Both the position numbers and the translations under genes were made by a program. The notes beneath the pieces are model-generated. The model had not been told where the DNA came from. It searched no databases and worked only from the letters and a program-made list of their open reading frames with translations. Positions 1 to 10,643 of a DNA stretch of 64,000 bases are shown here, one piece after another (positions within the stretch are counted from its first letter, which is position 1; each line of letters starts with the position of its first letter). Source of the stretch: Dimorphilus gyrociliatus (taxonomy: Eukaryota; Annelida; Polychaeta; Dinophilidae); NCBI GenBank assembly GCA_904063045.1, contig CAJFCJ010000014.1:1-64000 (forward strand), in the 5' to 3' direction.

Positions 1-2488
1 TGGCTTGTTGAATTTATTAAGATGCTTTTTGGATTAACCAATGCCCTCCTCATTTTAGTTATGTAATGAATTCTTTTGCTAAAGGATGTAAAGCATTTGT
101 GCCTAAACTACTTGATGACATAATAATATTACCAAGTCGCTGGACCAACATTGGGAAGCATTGGAGACCATTCTTCAACAGATTCAAAAGTACAATTTTA
201 AGATTAAACTAAGTAAATGTGTGTTTTTGAAAGAACAAGTTCAATTCTTGGGACACATTGTATCAGAAAAGGGGATTGAAACAGATAAGTCCAAGACAGA
301 TAAATTATATAATTTACAGCCACCAGTGTTTGCAAATTCACTACTAAGCTTTGTTGCATTTTGTGGCTATTACAGAAAATTTATACAAGATTTTGCAAGA
401 GTAGCTAAACCTCTGTATATGTTAATGAAACTACATGGGAAAAAGGATAAATTGCAATGGACTGAGGAAGCCAAGCAATCATTTTTCAAGTTGAGAGATG
501 CAGTAGTTAACCCTCCTGTATTACAACTACCTGATTTTGCTAAAGATTTTCACTTAACAACAGATGCATCGAATGTAGCTGTAGGAGGAGTTCTTGAACA
601 AGTTTATGTAGATGAGAATGGGAAGAAAACAATGAAACCCATTGCCTACGCTTCAAAACAATTCAACAATAATCAAATGAAATATGCAGCCTATCAAAAG
701 GAAGCATTTGGTGTTTACTGGGTTGTAAAGAAATTTTTACATTACCTTCAAGACAGAGCCATTCTTTTTATATACTGATCATCAGAGTCTAGTACAAATG
801 TTCAAGCAAAACAAATTGAATGTCAGCACAGCAAAATGGGTCATGGCTTTAATGGATTTAAAATTTACAATTATCTATGTGACAGGAGAAAAAATAGAGC
901 AGATGCATTAACAAGATTAGAAGAATATACACCCCCAAGGAAAGTAACATTTGAAGAGCTAATTCATGGAAGATCAAAAGGAGAATTCTCCCTCTATTTC
1001 AGTTAAAATGGAACAGTATGAACATACACCAGAGTTAACTTTTGTAGCTACCAGTGATAACAGTGAAGAGAAAATTGATTTGTCTTCTGTTGACTTACAG
1101 TCAGAGCAAGAAAAAGATGTGAATTTAAAATCAATTAAAGAATATTTAACATTGGATGGTCAGCTACCTATTCCTTATTTTGGAACTTTTACACCTTTCA
1201 TAATGGAGATGTTTGTTCACAAGGAAATGATCTGGATTATCCTTGAAGAAAGAAACATTCTGGTTTTACCTGACCATTTGATGCTAACTCTGCTCCCTAA
1301 ATTCCATAAAAATAAAATTCACAATCACCATGGACCCAGAATGAATTACAAATAATTACAAAGACCTTTTGGCACCCAAAATTAAAGATTATGATTGAGA
1401 ATTCAATAAAGGATTGCACTTTGTGTGAACAAATGAATGGTAGGAGTAGAGTATACCCTTTGGTAGAAACCTTTCACCCTGCATCACCAATGGAGTTGGT
1501 AGCCATGGATATAATGGACCCTTACCCATGGTTAAGTCATACAGATTCATACTTGTGATAGTGGATCATTTCAGTAGATACACAGTTTTATATGCACTCA
1601 ACAGCAAACCAGTAAAGAAATTGCAACCTTCTTTTCAACAGATTTTTTCCCATTTTTGGAATTCCAAAACAAATGTTGACAGATCAAGGAAGAAACTTTG
1701 TTGGTAAAGCTTTTAAAGAGTTTATGAAGGTATTAGGTATTGAGAAAATCCAAACAACAGCTTATAGAAGCCAGAGCAATGGACTAGTTGAACGAAGAAA
1801 TAGAGAAGTGAGGAAGGAAATCAATAAATTAGTGGTGGAAGAAAATCAGCATAACTGGGTTGCAAACCTACCTTGATTCAAGCATTTTTGAATCAATCAC
1901 CTGTAGGAAGTACAAGACTACCACCCAGGAACTTCTTTTTGGCACCAGCACAAGAACACTGATTGATGTAACAATGCATACTACCTCTCCTGAAACAAAT
2001 GTACTATTTGTATTCAATCACCAGCAGCAATTAGTACAGTTAAGAGCTACAGCCTTCTGTAAATCCATCATGGCAAAAGAACAATATAGGGAAAGAAAGA
2101 ATAGAAATCTCAATCTTCCAAAATATTTTGAGGTTGATGATGAAGTATTCTTAAGAAATGATGCTGCAAGAATTGCAATAACAAAAATCCTTCTTTAAAA
2201 TGGTTAGGCCCATACCGAATAACAAAAGTCAATCATCAAAAGTGGATATATGAAATACAAATGGATGATAATACATGCAAGTTGGTACATGGTAGCAGAT
2301 TAAGACTAGCCAATGAATCTAATAAGTTGGAAACAGGGAAAGAAGCAACAACAATCTTTCACCTTGTGGAGAAGGAAATAACACACCTCCAATATCTTTC
2401 TCAGGTAGAAGGAAGAAATGACTTCCAATTCCGTTTGAAGAATCAAAAGGCCAAGAAGTCATTGCCTTGTGTGACACAGGAGCATTGA
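1..2488 (+). pseudogene. pol: pol region: RT end, RNase H, integrase (frameshifted)
   Basis: Seen: an FGLTN motif near 30-50 and an LLDDII box near 106-123 (the reverse-transcriptase catalytic aspartates, with Leu in place of the usual Tyr of YxDD), but in different frames. Next come an open stretch 161-778 with the RT connection region and the start of RNase H (TTDAS near 560), the RNase H end ADALTR near 900, an integrase zinc-finger region near 1320-1430, and integrase acidic residues in VAMDI (about 1503), LTDQG (about 1676) and LVERRN (about 1790). A chromodomain-free end, GPYRI, lies near 2210. At least five frame changes or stops separate these blocks, so no full pol polyprotein can be made from this copy. 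The integrase frame overlaps the following protease/env ORF in the -1 frame at 2422-2488, with no clear slippery heptamer. Confidence 0.8.
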
Positions 2489-5400
2489 GATCCTTTATTA
2501 CTGAAAAAGAAATCAAGTTAATGGATGTTACAATTATGGATAAAGAAACAATTGGCTTACCAATTATAACTTCAGCTGATGGGAAAGCTTTAAAGCAAAA
2601 AGGAAGCGTAAAGCTGAATATCCAATTTGCTGGAGAAAGTATGGAACAAGAATTTATAGTTATGGAAAATCTAGACATAGCAATAATACTTGGTTGTGAT
2701 TTCCTACAAACTGTGGGAGCAAACCTCAATTTTGAAGCTAAACAGTGTTCTCTCAAATTTGATAGAAGGAAAGGGAACCTGGCTGAAAGAATAAGGCAAC
2801 CTCAACTAAACAAAGTCACTATAGCCATGATGGGACAGCATGACTCTTCATCAGAAAGTTCAGATAGTGATGACTCAGAGATGGAAGTTACTAATTCTGA
2901 TACTGGTTATGACACAAGCAATACTTTCAAAACAGACAGTAATTACAGTCTCAATGAACCTTCAAGCTCATCTGAAAGTGATGACACAGAAACAAATAAT
3001 GAACTGGATCAAAATACAGATTCAGAGGCAAACATTATCTCTGATAGAGAAGATGAAATATCTAGTTCAGACGATGAGTCAATAATTATTGAAAGCGAAA
3101 TTATTGATATAACCCATTCGGATAATGAGTCAATAATTATTGAAGGTGAAATTATTGACATAACCCATTCAGATAATGAGTCCCTCATAGTGGTAGATTC
3201 ATCCCAAGATGAGAAAGAAAATACAAGTGACACAGACAATGAGTCAGTCATATTTTTAGATGAGACTAAAATCATCTCTGAACAATTAGATTCCCAACAA
3301 GAAGTGGAACCACAATATATAGAGTTAGAAGATGGAATAACTATCAGAGTGGAACAACAACACAAAATTTTCAACCATTCAACTATAGCCAACACAGGAA
3401 GAGCTAACATGAAACAGATGTTGTGGCTTCCACTAGTGATGACTGTAATGGTGATCTGTGGCTGCATCCACTCAATAACAGTCCCAAAACCATCCTACCA
3501 AGGTGCCCATGTTACAAGTGCAAACATTACCTTAACATTTAAACCACCATTATACTTTTGTTCTAACCAACTACCAAGCCAGGCATTTGATCTAGCAGAT
3601 GAGCCAACTTGTAATATAGAATCACAAGAAACCAAGACAATTACAGCTGATATCTATGAATTGAACTTGGAAGAAATTGAAACAAGAGCAGTAAAATGTC
3701 AAGTGTATCTAAGAACTAATTTTTACACTTACTATTTCTTTGGAGCAAAGAAGAGGAGGATTGTTAACTCAGTTATCAAAGTAACTCATGATCAATGCAG
3801 ACAGATGATAAAAGACAAACGATCTTTTCAAGGAAAACCTTTAATGGTGAAAAGAAACACTTGGATCCACCAAGATCAGTTTCCTGCTGCCTACACATGG
3901 CCAACAACGACCAAGGTGCTGGAATACACCACAATTATCCAGTTTGGCAAAGCATATTGGCAACCTCCTAATATGAAAATTACAACTAATCTGGACTACC
4001 TGGAAGATTGTTTACCAGGGCAGTCCTATTGTGAAACAGAAGAGGCAATTATTGTCTTTAGGAACCTCAAGAATAATTACACACTTGGGCAACAATCACC
4101 ATGGATAAAAATTAGCAACAGAATTAGTTGTATCAAATTTGCTGGTCACTATTCTTGTCCAGGGTATTCTATTCTGGACATCCCTTATCAAGATAAGTTT
4201 ATTGATGGAATTGGTGGTCCTGGAACAAAAGTACTAGTACCACTGGAGGAACAGAGTTTAATACAGGAAACAAGCAAGGAACACCTATACAATTTGCTAC
4301 AATATCAGAAGATTGGCAAAAATGAAGAAAAACGACTATTAAACTATCCCAATAAAGTTAAAGAACAAATTATACTATACAAGCGAAACAACCCCTTACC
4401 AAGTCTTAACCAATGGTACAGAGAAACAAACACAAAGTATAAACTAATGAGAAATAAAGGCACACTCAAGGAAGTTGTGATATATCATCTACAACAACCC
4501 ATTAGTCCATCTTACTGGGAGCTGGATAACTATTATATCCAAGAAATGCTGCAAGCAGTCAATTGGACAAGGGCAACAAGACAATCTGTCACGATTTCAA
4601 AATATGTATACAGTGAGAAAAGAATCAAAAAGAAGGTATTACCAACATTGGGCATATGGTATAAAGGACCACCAGCCAGAGAATTCAAGATTACCTATGA
4701 AGGAATTTATTTTACTCTACACATGAGAATGGCTAAAAAGCAGATGAAGAAGGAAGCAAAACTGAAACATAAGATAAGTAAAAACCCATACCACAAATTC
4801 CCATTGGAAATGAGAGAAGCTGCCCAAACATCTACCTTACTACATGGTATTGATTCAAATTTTAAGAATTTAAAAAAGTTTACCCAACAGCTGTCAAGTC
4901 TTCTCTGCAATCAATTTGTTCAAAGAAGCAGAATGATGGCATTACTAGCAAATTTGGATCCTCAATTGACCACAGTGTTAACAAATGAGTTGGGAATGCA
5001 CAGTAGTCAGATGGGAGAATTAGCTATAATTAAACAATGTTCACCAATAGCCTCAACAGAAGTAGTTTGTGACTTAAGCATGATAAAAAAGAATAACAAA
5101 TGTTCTCAATTTTTACTTGTCACCATGAACAACCTGCTTTTCCAAGTAGAACCAGTTACTCATGTTTTACAGCAAGTCAATCCTGAAGAGATTACCTATA
5201 ATGAGTGTAAGTCTAACAAGTTATTCTACAAAACAACTCACAACCCATTAAATCCTATAAGAAACCAACCAATGAAAGACAAAACGTATGTGTATTATTC
5301 AGAAAGAGGATGCAGATTTCACACTGTGTCTGCAAAATCCATGCAGTTACATATCCACAATCACCTTTCTGAACCAAAAATTGAAATTGCCAGATTAGCT

Positions 5401-5829
5401 GATCTACTCCACCATGGGGTAAAGAAGGATATTGCATACCAGCACTCAAAAATTAAGCAAGTTATCAGTTCACTGGAACAGAAGCAGGCAAGGTATGATA
5501 ACATGGTCACTGTTGCAGAGAAAAATGGCATTGTACCCAATTTATCTGGAATTAAAAAGTTTTTCCATAGTTGGTACTATAAACCTGGGAAAACACTTTA
5601 TGTTATCATACGAAATATTTGTTTGAGTATTGTAGTGTCAATGGTATGTATCATCATTTTCAACTATATTATTGGAAGAAGAAAACAAAGAGAAGAAATT
5701 GCTACCCCAAGTGAGAGCACAGATAACTCTCCTGAAAACCCAAAACTAATGAAACAAAGTTGTAGCTTTAGTCAACATCAAACTAATGAAGAAGAACAAC
5801 CACCTGTAATTCTCATTAAATCAAGATGA
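2467..5829 (+). CDS. env: retropepsin-like domain fused to acidic linker and envelope-like glycoprotein
   Basis: This is a 1120-codon uninterrupted ORF. Residues 2-110 look like a retroviral-type aspartic protease: the active-site triad DTGA is at residues 3-6, and an ILGCDF segment near residues 74-79 fits the second conserved retropepsin box. The same frame is open upstream only back to 2422 (a TGA ends it at 2419-2421), so the domain probably reaches the ribosome by -1 frameshift from integrase, or by splicing. Residues about 120-310 are Ser/Asp/Glu-rich and include a 51-bp tandem repeat. A hydrophobic leader follows Met 315, then a Cys-rich ectodomain of about 700 residues with NxS/T sites, a membrane span near 1045-1072 and a short basic tail. 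That is a type I viral-type glycoprotein layout. I cannot assign the envelope family by eye. Pol is broken in the same copy while this ORF is intact. Confidence 0.75.
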   Translation: MCDTGALRSFITEKEIKLMDVTIMDKETIGLPIITSADGKALKQKGSVKLNIQFAGESMEQEFIVMENLDIAIILGCDFLQTVGANLNFEAKQCSLKFDRRKGNLAERIRQPQLNKVTIAMMGQHDSSSESSDSDDSEMEVTNSDTGYDTSNTFKTDSNYSLNEPSSSSESDDTETNNELDQNTDSEANIISDREDEISSSDDESIIIESEIIDITHSDNESIIIEGEIIDITHSDNESLIVVDSSQDEKENTSDTDNESVIFLDETKIISEQLDSQQEVEPQYIELEDGITIRVEQQHKIFNHSTIANTGRANMKQMLWLPLVMTVMVICGCIHSITVPKPSYQGAHVTSANITLTFKPPLYFCSNQLPSQAFDLADEPTCNIESQETKTITADIYELNLEEIETRAVKCQVYLRTNFYTYYFFGAKKRRIVNSVIKVTHDQCRQMIKDKRSFQGKPLMVKRNTWIHQDQFPAAYTWPTTTKVLEYTTIIQFGKAYWQPPNMKITTNLDYLEDCLPGQSYCETEEAIIVFRNLKNNYTLGQQSPWIKISNRISCIKFAGHYSCPGYSILDIPYQDKFIDGIGGPGTKVLVPLEEQSLIQETSKEHLYNLLQYQKIGKNEEKRLLNYPNKVKEQIILYKRNNPLPSLNQWYRETNTKYKLMRNKGTLKEVVIYHLQQPISPSYWELDNYYIQEMLQAVNWTRATRQSVTISKYVYSEKRIKKKVLPTLGIWYKGPPAREFKITYEGIYFTLHMRMAKKQMKKEAKLKHKISKNPYHKFPLEMREAAQTSTLLHGIDSNFKNLKKFTQQLSSLLCNQFVQRSRMMALLANLDPQLTTVLTNELGMHSSQMGELAIIKQCSPIASTEVVCDLSMIKKNNKCSQFLLVTMNNLLFQVEPVTHVLQQVNPEEITYNECKSNKLFYKTTHNPLNPIRNQPMKDKTYVYYSERGCRFHTVSAKSMQLHIHNHLSEPKIEIARLADLLHHGVKKDIAYQHSKIKQVISSLEQKQARYDNMVTVAEKNGIVPNLSGIKKFFHSWYYKPGKTLYVIIRNICLSIVVSMVCIIIFNYIIGRRKQREEIATPSESTDNSPENPKLMKQSCSFSQHQTNEEEQPPVILIKSR
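3076..3180 (+). repeat. 51-bp in-frame tandem duplication in acidic linker
   Basis: Two 51-bp units (3076-3126 and 3127-3177) differ at only a few bases and encode the same Asp/Ser/Glu/Ile-rich 17-residue block. A third partial unit follows. They lie in the disordered acidic linker between the protease-like and glycoprotein parts of the ORF. Confidence 0.85.
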
Positions 5830-5845
5830 AGGGACTCATCTTCAC

Positions 5846-5859
5846 AAAGAAGGGGGAAG
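5846..5859 (+). other. polypurine tract
   Basis: A 14-base all-purine run ending in GGGGGAAG sits immediately upstream of the LTR start (TGTACAAC at 5861) and 17 bases after the env stop codon. This is the position and composition expected for the plus-strand primer of an LTR element. Confidence 0.75.
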
Positions 5860-5860
5860 T

Positions 5861-6495
5861 TGTACAACTTTGGTTATATTTTACATGCTTGAACTCTATT
5901 ATTTTATGCAACATATACATGTACATCTTAAAACCTACGCAAGAAAATGCTATAACATTGGCCAAACATAAGTCTGATTAGTCAGCTTGAAGGTTCATCT
6001 TTAATTACCAATAAAGGTTTGGCCAAGTTATAATTTAATTAACTTGCCTAGGGTGTGGCCAAGTTATAATTCAATTAACCTTCCTAAATGTTGAACCTTG
6101 TAACATCCTGTTACTAAAGATAAATATGAACTACACATTTCGGCAACTGTAAAGTGATGATTGGATGTCAGAGACAAACCTCAAAGTATATAAATCCTCA
6201 TTATTCTCATTTGGCATGCAGCTTCCATCTGGACCCAAGGACCTGGGAAAATCATCTGGAAACAACCTCCACTGGAACCATCCATCTACTCCTCAACATT
6301 GGAAGACAGTTTGGTAATTTGGCAACCTGCTATTACAAACTATCTACTCTGCTATCGAACTCTCATATTGTTACTTGCTTAAGTATTATTATTGCGAATA
6401 AACCATTTTAATTTAAACATTTGTTTAAAGGTTCGAGTAGAACCAGTATTGTTATAACTTGCAAACGCATAGATTTTGCCAGCAAGAGCAGTACA
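5861..6495 (+). repeat. 3' LTR of the gypsy-like element
   Basis: The LTR starts TGTACAAC and ends ...GCAGTACA, about 635 bp. The boundaries come from comparison with the solo LTR at 58640-60030, where similarity starts at the same TGTACAAC and stops at the same CAGTA. The sequence beyond 6495 reads directly into the coding sequence of a 7TM receptor pseudogene on the minus strand, which fixes the right edge. Its outer two-thirds (from 6085) is repeated in reverse orientation at 15936-16339, inside the giant inverted repeat. Confidence 0.8.
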
Positions 6496-9400
6496 ATATA
6501 GGATTCTTTAAAAGGATAAATGATACTTTGATGTCTTTCCAAAGTCAGTAACAGCACAGAAAGTGATGTTTGTATTTGTGAACATGCCATTGCTATTCCA
6601 AGAAACTTACAGAATTTACTATTTTGCCATTTATTGCCATTTTCTATATAATAATTTTTAAAATATAGATCTACAATGGCAATTGAAATCACATATAACG
6701 ACGTTTGAATAATTGCTTAGAATTAACAGTAATCTATATGATTTTGACAAGGTTTTCATTAGAACTAATACAAAGGATAGCAAATTCCCTAAAACTCCAA
6801 ATATTCCAAAACACCAAAATACAATTCTAATCCAATTTAAACCAAGTAAATCTGTGCATTTGTTAAAAAATGATTTTGACGGTTTACATAGAACGTGTCG
6901 ACCAATCAGCTTCCAGATTAAACAACATAAGTAAAATGATTTATTAAAGATTTTTTGTATTGAATTTAAATTTTTAGCAATTTTAGTATGAATTTCAGTT
7001 GGAAAGTTTGCTTCATTCAAATGAAGTTCAGTTATTTTGGTTATTGGTTTAAAAAAATCATTAATAATATAAAAAATTTTGCAGTAGGAAATTTTTAAAA
7101 TATTTAAATATTTAAATGAATTTAAAATGTAATTTAATTTTTTCAAAGGATTTCTTGAAATATCTAAATATCTTAAATTTGGGGAACAGAAACTTTTGAA
7201 CTGGCTTAAATCTTGTAAATTATTTTTAGAAATATGCAAATGTTGGAGTAGTAATAGTGTTGTATTTCTGCCTCTAAATGATAAAAATTCCAATTTACTG
7301 CCTAAAATTCTTAAATGAATTAGATTTGGATAAAAAATTGAATTCAAATTGGAAAAATTAATGTTTTCGGTGACACTCAAAGATTTTAGGTTTGTTAGAA
7401 CAGTTTCATTTCTTAATTGAATATCACCAAAAATAGCCAACTTTTTCACATTGATTGATATATTTAATGCAATACTATCAATACTTTTACATGAAAATTC
7501 ATACAGTGTTATTCTACGACATTTTGGATATGAAAAAACATTTGAAATGCAAAATAATTCATCACTTCCATATTTACAATCGACAATATTATTGCATATT
7601 TGATTAATTGGAAAAAAACTTGATTCATTTCTACATTTGAAATGTCCTTGTGCAATGAAATTTTCTTAAAAATAAAAAGAAAATTTACACTGAAAAGTAA
7701 AAATAATTTTTGTCTTCCTCTCATTTTATTACCACAATTCAATTCATCTTCATTGTTTAGGCAATGATTAACACCATCGCATACCAGATTTATTGATATA
7801 CAATATTTATTCTCCTGGGACAGATACTCGCCAATTTCACATTTCTTTCCATTGCAATGAGATAAATCACTGCTTTCTTTATAGAAACCTGGTAGCATAC
7901 TTCCTAAAGAGTCATACTTCAGGGAGCATTTCTTAGCTGGGGGTTTCTTATATACTGGAGCACATATTTTTTGGTTAAACTCATCCGAAAAATCATCACA
8001 ATCAACTTTTGAATCGCAAACTTGGTCTTTTCTAACGCAGTTTTGGTGACAATTGCTCTGGTTCTTTCCGCATTCTATTTTTGAGTGGTTTACTCAAAAG
8101 ATATTTTTGACAATTGAAATGGGAAAATGGATAAATCACTACTAAGTACATAAAGTGTTTAGCTCTAGTGTTTAAGTCATTGCTCAATGGTTGATTGTCT
8201 TAAATGTGCATTTAGACCAAACATTGAAAATTTGACCTAAATGCAAAGCAATAACCAGTTCTACAACTTTCAAAAATATCAATTTACTATTCAATTTTTA
8301 TACAATGACTTCAAATATGGCTGTTAATGATTTTCCAAAGAGCTCTAACAGTTTCTGTTCATCTTGGTAGAATTATCAATTGTTGCATAAACATCTATTT
8401 ATTGGTTTTACCAGATTGAAATTTAGAAACAATAGCATTTTCATTGTTACCTAATTCATCAGATGTATCAAAACAATTTCTTTTATTATTACAAATGTCC
8501 TCAATTTTCACACATTGACGATTTTTACATTCTCTGAAACATTTTCAAATTTTCAATCCTATCAAAAAAAAATATGGGACTGGCAAAATCAATAAGGTTT
8601 TCTAACTAATGAAAGAGTTGTTAGGGTTAAGAAGCTAATATCAGAGATAAGTCTTGATTGATTGTTACATTATCTCTTTCTTACTTTTCTCTCTTTTTTA
8701 TTTTTTACTGAGAAATTTTCTAATATAACAAATTTTTTTTAACAAAGTTACATACTTTTCATTTTTAAGATAACAATGATCTTCATTTCTTGCTTTTTTT
8801 TGGCAAGTTTATTATATTTTAGCAAGAGAAAAGAAATGTTTGAATAAAATTTTTGTCCTACTGCAGAAAATTTCATCAAATCCGTTTGGGCAATCTTCAA
8901 TAAAATCGCAAACTAATGTGCAGCTGATAGTTAAATTTTCATCTGGAAAACAGTAGAAATAATTTAGCGATGACCATAAATTTGATTCGCATAGTTTTTC
9001 ATCCTCTCCAAATGGGCAATCATTTATTCCGTCGCAGAGATAAACACCATTGATATAAACTCTACTCTCATTAAAATAAAACACGTTAATTGGAATGGAT
9101 CCATCAATTCCCAAATACATATTTAACTTGGAATTTAAATTTATATTTTTATCTAAAAAGAAAGATTTTTTTTTCAAAAAAAGTTATTCATTTATTTTCT
9201 TTATAAAATTTAAATACAAATAATTTTTTGGCAGATGTAATAATTTGCTTGAATTTGGTCACATGGTATCTTATATATTTTCCATGCTAAGGAAAAAAAC
9301 ACAGTTCAGTTCCATGAATCAATAGGAAAAATTTAATTTCCTACTATATTTAATGAATGTTGTAATAAATAGGTCAAATGACTATAGCAGAGAGAGAAAG

Positions 9401-10011
9401 TGATAATTAGTCTCTTAAAATGGCTCATTAATTTGATTGAACTCTACACTCACTGATATGTATTGTATACAGTCACCATTGAAATTTTTCAGCTGTCTTG
9501 CCTTTTGTAACTCAGCAAGAAAGTCATAAAAATTTAACTTTTCTATAGATAAAGTTGGAATTGATGAAAAATGTTGACATTCTGAAGAAACATACAATCA
9601 TTTATCATTCACTCTTTTACCTGGCTTTATCGTTGTAGGATAATATGATAATGTTATATTTGATGCTGTGAAATGGCATAGGTATCTTTTCATAAAAATA
9701 TTTCTTCACTTTTTTCCTAAAGATATTCATTTTACCTTTGGTATTGTTCCAGATAGATGGAAATATTATGTGAAAATTTGTATTATCGCCCGCCATTTTA
9801 GATTTGTAATAACATTCTTCTATTTTCGATTTAACTACATCGCAAAAGTATCCGCTTTCTTTGTATGTAATAAAATCAAAAATCCTTCTATATGAAATTT
9901 TCTATTATTAAATTCATCAAATTTCAGTTTGTTTTCTTGAGTATTAAGTCCTCTAATCAAAATTAGTAATCTTAAAATTTGCACTAAATCCACTAAGGAA
10001 GCCATTTTACA
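6496..10011 (-). pseudogene. LDLRa-LRR-7TM receptor gene, cut by the LTR element (left-arm copy)
   Basis: Read from high to low coordinates. A Met near 10005 opens a signal-peptide-like exon and is followed by an unidentified segment (9415-9840). LDLRa modules then follow: two at about 8870-9150, one at about 8450-8550, and several at about 7730-8090 and 7500-7660, each with the C...D..DE.C pattern. Next is an LRR region at about 6950-7440 with LxxLxIxxN-like repeats, then TM1 around 6760-6830. A frame change occurs near 6660-6690, and TM3 ends in an LERH motif in place of DRY (about 6520-6545). The coding sequence is lost at 6495, exactly where the LTR starts. The layout is that of GRL101-type receptors, and two fuller paralogues lie at 32734-38337 and 46199-52080. 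TM4-TM7 are absent on this side of the provirus. Confidence 0.75.
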
Positions 10012-10643
10012 TTCGAGATTATTGAAAAAAATATAGTTCAATTATTTCCCTGAGCTTTATAAAAAAGTCTCTGTACTGTAATTTAATAATACATGGATTG
10101 TTATAATAGATAATAGAAATTGTCTCATATCCCTAAATCCTTTGATTTTCATAGAAAGTTGTCCAGTGTATTCAATTGTGTTTTTAATTGGTTTTATTGT
10201 CATTTCTGAAGAGAGAAATTTAAAATTCTAAGTTTAACTGATTCTGTGTTCTGTTGAGTTTGAATTTCCTCCTTATAGGGTTACCGTTTTTCAATTTGAT
10301 AAAATAGTTTGTCAACTAAGTTATCACCTTTCATAAGACTCAAGTAAAAACTTTGAAAGCAGTTAGACAATAGTTTAGTTTTCTTCTTCAAAAAAACATT
10401 TTCAAAAGTTCTTTTTTTCAACTAATTCTTCCATGACAATCAAAAGATACAATCACTCATCTGTATCATTGTATCTTTATTGTACTTGACCTCACATACC
10501 AACAAATACGAAAGTAAAATTGAAATGGCTAAACACAATACTTAAATTTTATCGAATTGCTCAATTTCGCTCCGTATTGCGAAATCTTCGAATGAAGGAA
10601 TAAATGAATAACTAAACAGGCAATTTCAGTTTAACAATCAGTA

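Larger units (their letters stand above)
1..6495 (+). mobile_element. Ty3/gypsy-like LTR element with env-like ORF (3' part of provirus)
   Basis: Reading 5' to 3' the element shows the end of a reverse transcriptase, RNase H, integrase, a third ORF joining a retropepsin-like domain to an envelope-like glycoprotein, a purine-rich tract at 5846-5859 and a 3' LTR starting TGTACAAC at 5861. The 5' LTR, primer-binding site and gag lie left of the window. The order RT, RNase H, integrase is that of Ty3/gypsy-type elements and vertebrate-type retroviruses. It is inserted in the same locus as the 7TM receptor pseudogene that begins directly after the LTR. A second partial copy of the third ORF (54812-55462) and a solo LTR (58640-60030) show the family is repeated in this genome. 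Confidence 0.85.

Noticed and set aside
3009-3467. Minus-strand ORF of 152 codons
   Set aside because: Antisense to the acidic linker of the LTR-element ORF; its apparent repeats mirror the 51-bp duplication.
6154-6411. ORF within the 3' LTR (and its mirror at 16026-16259 and relatives at 59687-59914)
   Set aside because: Lies entirely in LTR sequence, is not conserved between LTR copies, and the mirrored versions are just the same DNA.
9668-9895. ORF antisense to the receptor pseudogene, also seen at 12551-12790
   Set aside because: Shadow of the receptor 5' exons; no domain, and present twice only because of the inverted repeat.
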